64,000 bases of DNA from Sandarakinorhabdus sp. AAP62 (GTDB taxonomy: Bacteria; Pseudomonadota; Alphaproteobacteria; Sphingomonadales; Sphingomonadaceae): positions 124,001-188,000 of the forward strand of contig NZ_ANFY01000003.1 in NCBI RefSeq assembly GCF_000331225.1, in the 5' to 3' direction. Both the position numbers and the translations under genes were made by a program. The notes under the pieces are model-generated. The model worked only from the letters and a program-made list of their open reading frames with translations, was not told the DNA's origin and searched no databases. Shown piece after piece: positions 1 through 8,705 of the stretch. The stretch's first letter is position 1, and each line of letters begins with the position of its first letter.

Positions 1-583
1 CACCCTGGGCGCTGGCGGGGAGCATTTCGTCCAGTTCGATCAGGCTGCCCACCGTCTGGCCCAACCGGTCAAGACCAGCCGCCGCCAGCAGCGTGGCATC
101 GATCACACCCGTTTCCACCCTGGAAAGCCGCGTCGCCACATTGCCGCGCAGAATTTCGGTGACGAGATCCGGCCGCTTTGCCTTCAACTGGGCCGCGCGG
201 CGCGGAGACGAGGTGCCCACCTTCGCGCCCTGCGGCAGCGCGGCAATGCTTGTGGCGCCAATCAACCGTTCGCGCACATCGGCGCGCGGCAGCATGGCGG
301 CGAGCGATATGCCGTCCTTCAGCAGCGTTTCAACGTCCTTCATCGAATGCACGCCGATATCGATGCGGCCATCCATCAGGGCGGCGTCCAACTCCTTGGT
401 CCACAGCGCCTTGCCGCCGATTTCGGCGAGCGCGCGATCCTGCACCTTGTCGCCGGTGGTGTGGATGACGATGATTTCCACATCGGCGTCGCCCCAGCCA
501 TGCGCGGCTCTCAGCGCATCAGCCGTCATGTTGGCCTGCGCCAGTGCAAGCGGGGAACCGCGGGTGCCGATCTTGAAGCTCAT
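1..583 (-). CDS. hemC: Hydroxymethylbilane synthase (porphobilinogen deaminase), 3' part missing
   Basis: Polymerises four porphobilinogen molecules into hydroxymethylbilane in tetrapyrrole synthesis, in the cytoplasm. The reverse strand reads MSFKIGTRGSPLALAQA, the family's N-terminal GTRxSxLAxxQ motif, followed by VHSMKDVE and GTSSPRRAAQ, which line the active site. About 194 of roughly 310 residues are visible; the C-terminal part with the dipyrromethane-cofactor cysteine lies beyond the left edge. Start is the ATG at 583; a second ATG at 594 is out of frame. It is divergent from tsaD with a 56-bp gap that must hold both promoters. Confidence 0.95.
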   Translation of the reverse strand, partial: MSFKIGTRGSPLALAQANMTADALRAAHGWGDADVEIIVIHTTGDKVQDRALAEIGGKALWTKELDAALMDGRIDIGVHSMKDVETLLKDGISLAAMLPRADVRERLIGATSIAALPQGAKVGTSSPRRAAQLKAKRPDLVTEILRGNVATRLSRVETGVIDATLLAAAGLDRLGQTVGSLIELDEMLPASAQG

Positions 584-639
584 GCGCCTGCCATGGCGCG
601 ACGGTTGCGGATTGGCAAGACTGGCCCTAGGTCAACCGC

Positions 640-1689
640 GTGAACAATCCGATCGTTCTTGGCATCGAATCCAGCTGCGATGAAACCGCGGTGGCGCTGG
701 TGCGCGGCGATCGCACGATCCTGGCCCAACGCATCGCCAGCCAGAACGAAGCGCACGAACGCTTCGGCGGGGTGGTGCCGGAACTCGCCGCCCGCGCCCA
801 TGCCGATCGGCTGGCGCCGATGGTGGAAACCGTGTTGGCCGAAGCTGGCGTTTCGTTGGCAGACGTCGACGCCATCGCCGGCACCGCCGGGCCGGGCCTG
901 ATCGGCGGCGTGATGATCGGCCTGGTCACGGCGAAAGCGCTGGCCTTTGCCGCGGGCAAGCCGCTGATCGCGGTCAACCATCTCGAAGGCCATGCGCTCA
1001 GCCCGCGCCTTGCTGATGCCTCGTTGCAGTTCCCCTATCTGCTGCTGCTGGTGTCCGGCGGCCATTGCCAGCTGCTCGGCGTCGAAGGCGTTGGGCGCTA
1101 TCGCCGGCTGGCCACCACCATCGACGATGCGGTGGGCGAAGCCTTCGACAAGTCGGCCAAGGTGCTGGGCCTGGGCTTTCCGGGCGGCCCGGCGCTGGAA
1201 CGGGCGGCCAGGAGTGGCACGCCGCGTTTCCCGCTGCCACGCCCCCTGGTGGGCAGCGACGAGCCGCATTTCTCCTTCGCCGGCCTCAAATCCGCCGTGC
1301 TGCGCGCCCGCGCCGCCCTTGCGGAGCCGACCGCTCAGGACATCGCCGATCTCGCCGCCAGCTTCCAGCAGGCCGCCTGCGATTGCCTTACCGACCGCAC
1401 TGGGCGGGCCATCGCGGCGTTCCCTGAAGCCACCGCGCTGGTGGTGGCGGGGGGCGTCGCCGCCAATCAGGCCATTCGCAGCGCATTGGCCGATCTGGCC
1501 GCGGCACAGGGCCTGCCCTTTGTCGCACCGCCGATGTGGCTGTGCACCGACAATGGCGCCATGATCGCCTGGGCCGGGCTGGAACGGTTTCAGGCCGGCG
1601 ACATCGACGATCTCCACGCCCCCGCCCGCCCACGCTGGCCACTCGATCCCGCCGCCGAGGCCGTGCGCGGCGCCGGGGTGAAGGCGTGA
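640..1689 (+). CDS. tsaD: tRNA N6-adenosine threonylcarbamoyltransferase
   Basis: Transfers threonylcarbamoyl from TC-AMP to A37 of ANN-decoding tRNAs, together with TsaB and TsaE. The 349-residue protein has the ASKHA fold signatures: N-terminal [14 protein letters not shown], the metal-binding histidine motif NHLEGHAL near residue 115, and [13 protein letters not shown] and [10 protein letters not shown] towards the C-terminus. It starts with GTG, fitting the divergent arrangement with hemC that is common in alphaproteobacteria. gpsA follows on the same strand 73 bp later. Length and motifs are complete. Confidence 0.96.
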   Translation: MNNPIVLGIESSCDETAVALVRGDRTILAQRIASQNEAHERFGGVVPELAARAHADRLAPMVETVLAEAGVSLADVDAIAGTAGPGLIGGVMIGLVTAKALAFAAGKPLIAVNHLEGHALSPRLADASLQFPYLLLLVSGGHCQLLGVEGVGRYRRLATTIDDAVGEAFDKSAKVLGLGFPGGPALERAARSGTPRFPLPRPLVGSDEPHFSFAGLKSAVLRARAALAEPTAQDIADLAASFQQAACDCLTDRTGRAIAAFPEATALVVAGGVAANQAIRSALADLAAAQGLPFVAPPMWLCTDNGAMIAWAGLERFQAGDIDDLHAPARPRWPLDPAAEAVRGAGVKA

Positions 1690-1718
1690 TGCACTCCCGC
1701 CCCAATACCCAAACCCGC

Positions 1719-1743
1719 TCATGCCGAGCTTGTCGAGGCACGC
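1719..1743. repeat. Short palindromic intergenic repeat of sphingomonad type
   Basis: The tsaD-gpsA spacer contains ATGCCGAGCTTGTCGAGGCA, a TGCC/GGCA stem around GAGCTTGTCGA. From memory this matches a small repeat scattered through sphingomonad genomes. It explains the spurious in-frame N-terminal extension (MPSLSRHA) that could otherwise be attached to GpsA. Confidence 0.5.
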
Positions 1744-1762
1744 ACCGCGCGTGGAGCAAGGC

Positions 1763-2731
1763 ATGACGACCTTCGGCGTCATCGGTGCCGGTGCCTGGGG
1801 CACGGCATTGGCCAGCACGCTTGCCGGCAATGGCCCGGTTACGCTGTGGGCGCGCGAAGCCGATGTCGTCTCCGCGATCAACATGTCCCGCGAGAATCCA
1901 GTCTTCCTGCCCGGCATCATGCTGCCGGCAGGCATCACCGCGACGACCAACCTGGCAGACATGGCCGGCTGCGACATCATCCTTCTCGTCGTCCCCGCCC
2001 AGCATCTGCGTGCGGTGCTGGCCAGCGCCGCCATTCCCTCCACCACGCCGCTGGTGTTGTGCGCCAAAGGCATTGAAGCCGGCAGCCATGAACTCATGGT
2101 GGAGGTGGCACGCAGCCTCGTGCCCAACCCGATCGCCATCCTCTCCGGCCCCAGTTTTGCCGCCGAAGTCGCGCGCGGTCTGCCCTGCGCCATCACGCTC
2201 GCCTGTTTCGACACGGCGCTCGGCGAACGGCTGGTCGCCGCCATGGCCCGGCCAACATTCCGGCTCTACCAGTCCGACGATGTGGTGGGGGCCGAGATTG
2301 GCGGCGCGGTGAAGAACGTGCTGGCCATCGCCTGCGGCGTGGTCGAAGGGGCCGGGCTTGGCCTCAACGCCCGCGCGGCGCTGATTGCGCGCGGCTTTGC
2401 GGAAATGACCCGCTTTGGCATCGCCCGCGGCGCCCGCGCCGAAACATTGGCCGGCCTCAGTGGCCTGGGCGATCTCGTGCTCACCTGCTCATCGGAAAAC
2501 AGCCGCAATTTCCGGCTTGGCGTCGGCCTTGGCCGAGGCCGCGCCATCGCCGAACTGCTTGCCGGCCCGGCAGTGGCCGAAGGGGCCGCCACCGCGCCTG
2601 TGTTGGTAGAAGCTGCCCACGCCGCCAACGTCGAAATGCCGATCTGCGTTGGCGTGGCCGCCCTGCTGGCCGGTGCGCCGGTCAGGGAAACCATCGGCGC
2701 GCTGCTCGCACGGCCACTTAAGGCGGAATAG
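1763..2731 (+). CDS. gpsA: Glycerol-3-phosphate dehydrogenase [NAD(P)+]
   Basis: Reduces dihydroxyacetone phosphate to sn-glycerol 3-phosphate for phospholipid synthesis. The 322-residue protein opens with the Rossmann motif [28 protein letters not shown] and [16 protein letters not shown], with the catalytic lysine, follow in the usual places, then GLGDLVLTC. The ATG at 1763 is preferred over an upstream in-frame ATG at 1721 because it has a GGAG Shine-Dalgarno 7 nt upstream and because the extra 14 residues are encoded by an intergenic repeat. It follows tsaD and may be co-transcribed. Confidence 0.95.
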   Translation: MTTFGVIGAGAWGTALASTLAGNGPVTLWAREADVVSAINMSRENPVFLPGIMLPAGITATTNLADMAGCDIILLVVPAQHLRAVLASAAIPSTTPLVLCAKGIEAGSHELMVEVARSLVPNPIAILSGPSFAAEVARGLPCAITLACFDTALGERLVAAMARPTFRLYQSDDVVGAEIGGAVKNVLAIACGVVEGAGLGLNARAALIARGFAEMTRFGIARGARAETLAGLSGLGDLVLTCSSENSRNFRLGVGLGRGRAIAELLAGPAVAEGAATAPVLVEAAHAANVEMPICVGVAALLAGAPVRETIGALLARPLKAE

Positions 2732-2737
2732 GCCTAC

Positions 2738-3124
2738 TTACAAATTCTGCGGCAGGCCGTCGGCGATCTCGTAATAATCACCTTTGCTGCCAACGAAGAT
2801 GTGTTTTCCGATGTGTGTGTCGGTCGGCGTGTCGAACGCGCCCAGCGCTATGGCAAGCTTGCTGCGGCCTGGCCCATCCCACAGCAGGAAGCTGCCACAG
2901 CTGTGGCAGAAGCCGCGCCGGACCTTCTCCGAAGATTGATACCAGGTCAGCGCTTCTTCGCCGCTGATCGTCACCGCGTCGCGCGGGACATCGGTTGAGG
3001 CCCAATAATGTCCGCTCTGACGGCGGCACTGGCTGCAGTGGCAGGCGTCGCCCGGCGGCAGCGGGCCATCGACACGGATGTGCACTGCGCCGCACAGGCA
3101 ACGGGCGTGATGCACCTCTCCCAT
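2738..3124 (-). CDS. GFA/CENP-V family zinc protein (glutathione-dependent formaldehyde-activating enzyme-like)
   Basis: A 128-residue protein of the GFA (Mss4-like) fold. Zinc-binding cysteines are visible as RCLCGAV near the N-terminus, CHCSQCRRQSG around residues 28-38 and FCHSCGS around 72-78. Family members are annotated as S-(hydroxymethyl)glutathione synthases, but most, including this one, have no proven substrate, and no formaldehyde-pathway gene is nearby. Its ATG overlaps the TGA of the upstream sdhAF4 gene (ATGA), so the two are translationally coupled. It converges on gpsA with a 6-bp gap. Confidence 0.85.
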   Translation of the reverse strand: MGEVHHARCLCGAVHIRVDGPLPPGDACHCSQCRRQSGHYWASTDVPRDAVTISGEEALTWYQSSEKVRRGFCHSCGSFLLWDGPGRSKLAIALGAFDTPTDTHIGKHIFVGSKGDYYEIADGLPQNL

Positions 3125-3279
3125 CAGAAATCGACCGCGATGCCGCCCTTTTCCCAGTCGCCATAGCGCACCGGGTCGGGGCCCTTGCGACCGCCCACTT
3201 CCTTGTCGGTGGGCGGCGGCGGCGGCGCTTCCGGGGCCTTGTCGCGCGGGTCAGGTGTCGAGGGCTTGTCCTTGTCCAT
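3124..3279 (-). CDS. DUF1674 protein, succinate dehydrogenase assembly factor 4 homologue
   Basis: A 51-residue protein: a disordered proline-rich N-terminus followed by the conserved DUF1674 C-terminus GPDPVRYGDWEKGGIAVDF. In mitochondria the SdhAF4 family binds FAD-loaded succinate dehydrogenase flavoprotein and shields it before complex II assembly; the same role here is inferred. Start is the ATG at 3279, since no other start fits the short family length. In many alphaproteobacteria this gene lies next to rsmB; here an inserted SDR separates them. It overlaps the GFA-like gene by 4 bp. Confidence 0.85.
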   Translation of the reverse strand: MDKDKPSTPDPRDKAPEAPPPPPTDKEVGGRKGPDPVRYGDWEKGGIAVDF

Positions 3280-3343
3280 AAACCAGTGTTGCCACTGCCG
3301 CCCGCCTGTTAGCAATGGGGCGAAGTGAAGCCGGGGGAGCCGT

Positions 3344-4171
3344 ATGTTCGACAACAAGGTAATCGCCATCACGGGCGCCGGCAGCGGCATTGGGCGGGCA
3401 CTGGCGCTGAACCTGGCGGGGCGCGGCGCTATGCTGGCGCTGGCCGACAAGGATGCAGATGGGCTGGCGGAAACCAAACGCCTGCTCGGCAACCGGCCGG
3501 CAAGCATCACCACGCTGGATGTGACCGATACGGCGGCGCTCAACGCTTGGGTAAACGGTGCAGCAACAGAGTTCGGCCGGCTCGACGGCATCGTCAACAA
3601 CGCCGGCCTGACGGTGGTGGCGCCCTTTGCCGATTGCCCGCGCGAGGATTTCGACCGGGTGATGGCCGTGAATTTCACCGGCGTGGTGGAGGGCTGCCGC
3701 GCCGCGCTGCCGCATGTCCGCGCGGCCGCAGCCAGGGATGGCGTGGGCTGGATCGTCAATATTTCCAGCGTGTTCGGCATGATGGGTTACCCCACCCAAA
3801 GCGCCTACAACGCCAGCAAATATGCCGTGCGCGGACTGACCGAAGCGATGGCGATGGAGATGGCGCTGACCGATCCCAATGTCTGCGTGATCCGTGTCCA
3901 CCCCGGCGGCATCAAGACCAACGTGGCCAGGAATTCAAAGCGCATCGCGCTGCTGCCCGGCCAAGACCCCAACACCGATTTCGCTGCCGAGTTCGAGAAG
4001 AATGCGCCGACCACACCCGAACAGGCCGCCGAAACCATCATCACCGGCATGGCCCGCCGGCAGCATCGCGTGCTGATCGGATCGGATGCAAGGTTCATCG
4101 ACTGGATGGTGCGGCTGTTCCCGGTGTCGTACTTCAAGGTGATCGGCAATTTCCTCGGAAGACGGAAATAG
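3344..4171 (+). CDS. Short-chain dehydrogenase/reductase
   Basis: A 275-residue classical SDR. Visible are the cofactor motif TGAGSGIG (residues 10-17), NNAG (around 86), the catalytic serine in NISSVFG, and YNASK with the catalytic Tyr and Lys near residue 152. The acidic residue after the second strand (ALADKDADG) suggests NAD(H) preference. The extended C-terminus with a hydrophobic end (MVRLFPVSYFKVIGNFLG) is typical of SDRs that attach to membranes. A GGGGGAG Shine-Dalgarno precedes the ATG. Substrate unknown. Confidence 0.9.
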   Translation: MFDNKVIAITGAGSGIGRALALNLAGRGAMLALADKDADGLAETKRLLGNRPASITTLDVTDTAALNAWVNGAATEFGRLDGIVNNAGLTVVAPFADCPREDFDRVMAVNFTGVVEGCRAALPHVRAAAARDGVGWIVNISSVFGMMGYPTQSAYNASKYAVRGLTEAMAMEMALTDPNVCVIRVHPGGIKTNVARNSKRIALLPGQDPNTDFAAEFEKNAPTTPEQAAETIITGMARRQHRVLIGSDARFIDWMVRLFPVSYFKVIGNFLGRRK

Positions 4172-4208
4172 GTGGGAAAGCGCCCGCGTTTGCGGCAAGG
4201 GGCGGGCG

Positions 4209-5507
4209 ATGAACAATCCCCGAAAGCCGGAGCGCTCTGGCCGCCCCACCACCAACCGCGATGATACCGGCGTCGCCGCCCGCCGCGCCGCGCTGAAGAT
4301 CGTGCAGGCCGTGCTCGATCGCGGCGCGCCGTTCGATGCCGCGACCAGCCATGCCGACGAACTGCCGCTGCCACAGGATCGCGGGCTGGCACGGCTGCTG
4401 GCACTGACCGTGCTGCGCTGGTTGCCGGAACTGGACGCCCTGATCGACAGCGCCACGCCGCGCCCGCTGCCCGGTGATGCCCGCGCCCGCCACGCCCTGC
4501 GGGTCGCGCTGGCAGGCTGGCTGAAGCTGGACACGCCGCCGCACGCCGTGGTGGCGACCGCACTGCCGCTGGTGGAAGGCGGGCCGCGCCGGCTGGTGCA
4601 TGGCGTCTTGGGCAGTCTCATCCGCCGCCCGGCGACGCTGCCGGCAAGTCCGCGTCTGCCCGCCCCGTTCGATGTTTTCTGGGCGCGCGATTGGGGCGTG
4701 GCCGTGGCCGAAGCCGCCAGCGCCGCCCTGGCCGAAGAGCCGGCGACCGATCTGACACTGAAAGACCCGTCGCAAACCGATCATTGGGCGCAGGCGCTGG
4801 ACGGGATCAGCCTCGCCCCCGGCCATGTCCGCACCGCGCGCAAAGGCAGCATCACCGAATGGCCCGGTTTTGCCGAAGGCGCCTGGTGGGTGCAGGATCT
4901 CGCCGCCAGCCTGCCGGCGCGGCTGCTGCCGGCCAAGGCGGGTGACCATGTGCTCGATCTGTGCGCCGCACCGGGCGGCAAGACGCTGCAACTGGCAGCG
5001 CGCGGCTGCAAGGTGACGGCCCTCGATGTGTCGGATCACCGGTTGGAGCGCGTGCGTGAGAATCTGGCCCGCACCGGGCTCACCGCCGATCTGGTCGCCG
5101 CCGATGCCCTGCGCTGGCAGCCCGAGGCGCTGTTCGATCATATCCTGATCGATGCGCCCTGTTCGGCCACCGGCATCTTCCGCCGCCATCCCGATGTGCT
5201 GCATCTGAAGGGCACCACCGATCTGGCGCCGGTCACGCTGCTGCAGGCGGCCTTGTTGCGGCGGGCCGCCGGATGGTTGAAGCCGGGCGGGCGGCTGGTC
5301 TACGCCACTTGCAGCCTGTTCCCGCAGGAGGGCGAGCGCATCGCCGAACGCGTGATCGCCGGCCTGCCGCGTGAGGCGATCGCCGCCGATGAACTGCCGG
5401 CCGGGCTCAAGCCCGCTGCCGATGGCTGGGTACGCACCCTGCCCGGCCAGGTGGAAGGCGGCATTGATGGCTTCTTCGTCGCTCGCTTTCGGAAACTTGC
5501 GGACTGA
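4209..5507 (+). CDS. rsmB: 16S rRNA (cytosine-967-C5)-methyltransferase family protein
   Basis: A 432-residue m5C RNA methyltransferase. Residues about 20-150 form the NusB-like RNA-binding domain; the SAM-binding motif DLCAAPGGKTLQLA follows near residue 255. DAPCSATG and YATCSLFPQEGE carry the two cysteines of the NOL1/NOP2/Sun family, one acting as nucleophile and one in product release. The product probably methylates C967 of 16S rRNA, although Sun-family paralogues with other targets exist. It starts 37 bp after the SDR and ends just before a strong hairpin terminator. Confidence 0.92.
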   Translation: MNNPRKPERSGRPTTNRDDTGVAARRAALKIVQAVLDRGAPFDAATSHADELPLPQDRGLARLLALTVLRWLPELDALIDSATPRPLPGDARARHALRVALAGWLKLDTPPHAVVATALPLVEGGPRRLVHGVLGSLIRRPATLPASPRLPAPFDVFWARDWGVAVAEAASAALAEEPATDLTLKDPSQTDHWAQALDGISLAPGHVRTARKGSITEWPGFAEGAWWVQDLAASLPARLLPAKAGDHVLDLCAAPGGKTLQLAARGCKVTALDVSDHRLERVRENLARTGLTADLVAADALRWQPEALFDHILIDAPCSATGIFRRHPDVLHLKGTTDLAPVTLLQAALLRRAAGWLKPGGRLVYATCSLFPQEGERIAERVIAGLPREAIAADELPAGLKPAADGWVRTLPGQVEGGIDGFFVARFRKLAD

Positions 5508-5515
5508 ACGCGAAA

Positions 5516-5547
5516 GGGGCGCTGCCGGGCATCCCCGGCAGCGCCCC
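5516..5547. terminator. Bidirectional hairpin terminator between rsmB and the SWIB gene
   Basis: A perfect 14-bp stem (GGGGCGCTGCCGGG and its complement) with a 4-nt loop lies between the convergent stop codons of rsmB and the SWIB gene. There is no long T run, only CTTC, so strength is inferred from the stem. Confidence 0.75.
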
Positions 5548-5568
5548 CTTCAATACGGTCCGAAGTGC

Positions 5569-5838
5569 TTACTTCAGATATTGGGCGATGAACTTGTTCA
5601 TTTCGAACATGGTGCATTCGTCCTTGCCGAAGACAGCCTTCAGCTTGGCATCGGCCAGGATCACGCGCTTGTCGGTCGGCTTCTGCAGATTGTTGGCACG
5701 GATATAATCCCACACCTTGGCAACGACCTGACCGCGCGGCAGCGGGCTGGCGCCCACGATGGCGGCGAGCGGGCCTTGCGGCGTCAGCGGCTTCATCAGC
5801 GCCGAGGTATTGCGTCCGCTCTTGGCTTCAGTGGCCAT
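5569..5838 (-). CDS. SWIB/MDM2 domain protein
   Basis: An 89-residue protein made almost entirely of one SWIB domain: ALMKPLTPQGPLAAIVGASPLPRGQVVAKVWDYI, then NNLQKPTDKR and a C-terminal DECTMFEMNKFIAQYLK. In eukaryotes SWIB domains occur in chromatin remodellers; in bacteria they occur as small DNA-associated proteins or fused to topoisomerase I. The stand-alone form is common in alphaproteobacteria and chlamydiae, function unproven. The ATG at 5838 follows a clear AAGGGGA ribosome-binding site, so the longer in-frame start at 5877 is rejected. Confidence 0.88.
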   Translation of the reverse strand: MATEAKSGRNTSALMKPLTPQGPLAAIVGASPLPRGQVVAKVWDYIRANNLQKPTDKRVILADAKLKAVFGKDECTMFEMNKFIAQYLK

Positions 5839-5905
5839 AAATTCCCCTTCTCGTGAAACACGCCCCTCGGGGGGCACCTTGCATCAGTTTTCCCCTGATG
5901 AATGG

Positions 5906-5935
5906 CTTAAAGCGGGGATGCCCCCCACGGTGCAA
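5906..5935 (-). promoter_or_regulatory. Possible promoter of the SWIB gene
   Basis: On the reverse strand TTGCAC (5930-5935) is followed after 18 bp by TTTAAG (5906-5911), a plausible -35/-10 pair upstream of the SWIB start. The predicted 5' leader contains a small CATCAG/CTGATG hairpin (5882-5900). The rest of 5839-6010 shows no gene. Confidence 0.35.
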
Positions 5936-6010
5936 GCGGAATTTTGTCATGGCACGGCAATATAACCGCAAAAGACGGCAATTCGTGGCAATCGTGCCAC
6001 TTTGGGCCTT

Positions 6011-8116
6011 CTAGAACCGGCGCCGGAACCGGATTTGCCACCAGCGTGGCGGGTTCAGCGTGGGCAGCCCGGCCACCGCACCATCGGTAAGGGTCTGATC
6101 GAGGCAATTCTCGCACTCCAGACTCATCAACCAGCCGCCATCGGGAATTTCCATCTGCAGCGCCGCAGCCACCTGCCAGCCGCCGGGCGAAACCCCGTCA
6201 GCCAGGCCCAGCACCGGGCCGCCGGCCACCGCCATGGCGCTGCGCCAGCGCGCTGCGACGCGCGGGATCAGCACCGATCCGGTACCCACCAGCGGCTGCC
6301 GCCACGCCGCCGACAGGCTGGCCGTGGTGTCGGGCGCGTAGAGTGGCCGGCCGGGCGCACCGGCCGGCACCGCGCCAGTCCAGCGCGCCTGCTGCCAGCC
6401 CAGGGTCGCGGCCAGGTCAAGCTGGTCCACCGGCCGCGCGTGCGCCACCACATCAAGGCCGTGATTGGTCATGTCCTGGCGCTGGGACGCCGCCCCCACC
6501 CCTGCCAGCGCCAGCGGATCAATGCCGAGCAGCGGCGAGACCAGCCCGCGCGTGCGCGCGACAAAGCCGCTGGCATCCAGCCGCAGCCGCCCTTGCCACA
6601 GATCAGCCTTCACGCCGGCCTGGTGGTGCCAGCCGGTTTCGGCCGGCAGCAGCTGCAATTCGGGCGTGGAACGGGCCAGCAGGTTCCAGCCCGGCAGCCG
6701 GGCACTGCGCGCGCTGCGGGCAAAGATCAGCCATTGTGGGGACGCCCGCCACGAAGCAGCAAATTCGGGCGTGACCAGTGTTTCGACCTGCCGGGCCGGG
6801 CCGGCCAGTGCCAGGCACGGCGCACAGCCGGCGCGGCGGTCGCTTGCAGCGAGGTTCAGCGTCTGCCGGTCGACGCGCAGGCCGGCTTCCAGCGCGAGGC
6901 CATGGCCCGGTTCCAGCCGCGCTTGCGCAAAGCCATGGTTGCTGTCGCGATCCTGCACGATACGGCGATCGGCGAGCACACTGCCGGCCAGCGTATCAGC
7001 CTGATTGCGGTGGTTGCTGCCCGAGCTGATGCCGACACCGCCGCGCAGGGTGAGCATGCCCAGATCGGCTTCGCCGGTCAGTTCGATTGCGCGCGTTTCG
7101 TCCACCGTGCGGGCGATCAGGCCATAGCCGCCGCTGGCCAGACCGGCGGGAACCGCCAGTGCCGCCAGGTGCCGGCCATCGGCCAGATCAAGGCCCAGAT
7201 CGCCGGTCTGCCGTACCCAGCTGCCGGACAGTTCCACCCGCAACCGCTCCCCTTGCTGCACGATGCGCAGCGCGTTCTGGACCAGTGCCGTGCGCTGGCC
7301 CAGCGGCTGCGCAGCAAGGTCCACCGAAATCGGGCCCCAGCTGGCACGCGGGGCCTGGCCGCGCTGGCCGGTGCTGGCAAAGCGGCCATCGCAATTGGCC
7401 GGCGCATTCGGATCACAGGCAAAGCCGGGCAGATTGCCGGCCTTGCTGCGCGCATAGAGGCTGGTCAGCGCCACCGAAAGCGTCGGCCCGAGATCGATAT
7501 CGAGCGTGCCGGCCACGCCGGAGCGCAAGCCGCGATTGAGCTGTTCACCGGTGGTCGTATTGCGCAGCCAGCCAAGATCATGCTGGATATGGCCGGCAAG
7601 GCCGAGCCGGACACCCTTGCTGACCGGTACATCCAGGCGAGCAAGGCCGCGCCGGCTGCCGAACGCACCGGCGGCAAATTCGCCCAGCCCGGCGAGTTTC
7701 TCAGCCGGCCGGCGCAGGGAAAGGCTGATATCCCCGGCCGCACTGCCCAGCCCGCCGGGCGGCCCCACCAGCAGCAGATCGGCATCGAACAGGCCAGCCA
7801 GCAGCGGCGAGACCCCGGGCAGCAGGCCGCCACCCACCTGAAGGCCAGGCTGGCTGCGGCCATGGCGCACGATCAGCGCGGCGCTGCCATTGCCGGGTGC
7901 GGGCGTGAAGATCAGGCCGGGTACGGCCGCCAGCGCCTCCGCCAGCGTGTCGGCGCCGCTGGTATCCCGCTCGTCAGGGCCAGCCCACCACAGTCCCGCC
8001 GGCGCATCCTGGGCGGCAAGGCTCAGCCAGCGTTCTTCAAGCCGGGGTTGAGGTGCAGGATCGGCGGCCCGCGCCGGCGCTGCAAGTAACCCGACCAAGA
8101 TCGCGGCACGGCGCAC
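6011..8116 (-). CDS. TonB-dependent outer-membrane receptor
   Basis: A roughly 701-residue beta-barrel receptor. The N-terminus (RRAAILVGLLAAPARAADP) is a Sec signal peptide. A plug-like stretch follows (TLAEALAAVPGLIF, then LIVRHGRSQPGLQVGG), then a long barrel with alternating aromatic strands that ends in an arginine-rich segment closing with Phe, the expected outer-membrane insertion signal. No classical TonB box is obvious after the signal. Start is GTG at 8116, chosen because it gives the signal peptide and lies 16 bp after the bamE stop; the frame stays open further upstream into bamE but cannot be the real start. Substrate unknown. Confidence 0.82.
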   Translation of the reverse strand: MRRAAILVGLLAAPARAADPAPQPRLEERWLSLAAQDAPAGLWWAGPDERDTSGADTLAEALAAVPGLIFTPAPGNGSAALIVRHGRSQPGLQVGGGLLPGVSPLLAGLFDADLLLVGPPGGLGSAAGDISLSLRRPAEKLAGLGEFAAGAFGSRRGLARLDVPVSKGVRLGLAGHIQHDLGWLRNTTTGEQLNRGLRSGVAGTLDIDLGPTLSVALTSLYARSKAGNLPGFACDPNAPANCDGRFASTGQRGQAPRASWGPISVDLAAQPLGQRTALVQNALRIVQQGERLRVELSGSWVRQTGDLGLDLADGRHLAALAVPAGLASGGYGLIARTVDETRAIELTGEADLGMLTLRGGVGISSGSNHRNQADTLAGSVLADRRIVQDRDSNHGFAQARLEPGHGLALEAGLRVDRQTLNLAASDRRAGCAPCLALAGPARQVETLVTPEFAASWRASPQWLIFARSARSARLPGWNLLARSTPELQLLPAETGWHHQAGVKADLWQGRLRLDASGFVARTRGLVSPLLGIDPLALAGVGAASQRQDMTNHGLDVVAHARPVDQLDLAATLGWQQARWTGAVPAGAPGRPLYAPDTTASLSAAWRQPLVGTGSVLIPRVAARWRSAMAVAGGPVLGLADGVSPGGWQVAAALQMEIPDGGWLMSLECENCLDQTLTDGAVAGLPTLNPPRWWQIRFRRRF

Positions 8117-8132
8117 GGCGTCAGCCCTGCAC

Positions 8133-8612
8133 TCAGCGTGGGCCGTCGCGTCCTGTCGGCTGGCCGCCCAGTGGTCCGTTGCCGGCGCCGACCTGGCCCA
8201 CGTTGCCAAACAATTCCTGGAAGAAGCTTTCCGACTTGCCGAGCGTGGGCGTCTTGTCGTCCACCGGATTGATGCGGGCGATCTTTTCCATGCCGCGACG
8301 TTCCACCTTCGACACGTTGCCGGTCGCATCAAAGCTGACAATCAGGATCTGCTGCTGCAGCGTCTTGGGCGCGACAAAGGCATATTGGCCGGTGAGGCGG
8401 CTGACATAATACCAGCTGCCGGTATCGAACTGGGCGGCAAAGGTCGGGCGGCCCAGCGTGCGCGACACGGATTCGCGATTGTCCACGCCGGGCAGTATCG
8501 ACGTGAACAAGGTCTCGTCGATCAGATAGCCCTGCTGCGCCTTGATTCGCGAGCAGCCGCTGGTGACAAGGGCGGCGGCGATCAGGGCAATGGTGGCAAA
8601 ACCGGTCTTCAT
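8133..8612 (-). CDS. bamE: Outer-membrane protein assembly factor BamE (SmpA/OmlA) lipoprotein
   Basis: A 159-residue lipoprotein with the lipobox LVTSGC (lipidated Cys20). After it comes the BamE core: GYLIDETLFTSILPGVDNRESVSRTLGRPTF, then WYYVSR and the last strand, QQQILIVSFDATGNVSKVE. It is a non-essential partner of BamA/BamD in outer-membrane beta-barrel insertion. The C-terminus carries about 50 extra polar residues ending in a Gly/Pro-rich tail. It is divergent from the bc1 chaperone gene and is followed on its own strand by the TonB receptor, itself a BAM client. Confidence 0.9.
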   Translation of the reverse strand: MKTGFATIALIAAALVTSGCSRIKAQQGYLIDETLFTSILPGVDNRESVSRTLGRPTFAAQFDTGSWYYVSRLTGQYAFVAPKTLQQQILIVSFDATGNVSKVERRGMEKIARINPVDDKTPTLGKSESFFQELFGNVGQVGAGNGPLGGQPTGRDGPR

Positions 8613-8705
8613 CTCACACTCCAGCGTCGTGGCGCCCCCGCTGCGACATCTCTGTTCGGCAAGTTCATTATGTCAGCCGGGACGATTATGCTAGCCGCTC
8701 GTCGC

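Noticed and set aside
580-2244. Long reverse-strand open frame (554 codons) across tsaD and gpsA
   Set aside because: It is antisense to two clearly recognised genes; no known family appears, and long antisense frames are expected at this GC content.
5949-5998. TGGCACG/CGTGCCA inverted repeat as a terminator of the TonB receptor gene
   Set aside because: The 7-bp arms are about 36 bp apart and no T run follows, so a stable terminator is unlikely.
6002-8089. 695-codon forward frame opposite the TonB receptor
   Set aside because: The translation is low-complexity Gln/Ala/Arg-rich, with no motif; the opposite strand encodes a signal peptide and a barrel ending in Phe.
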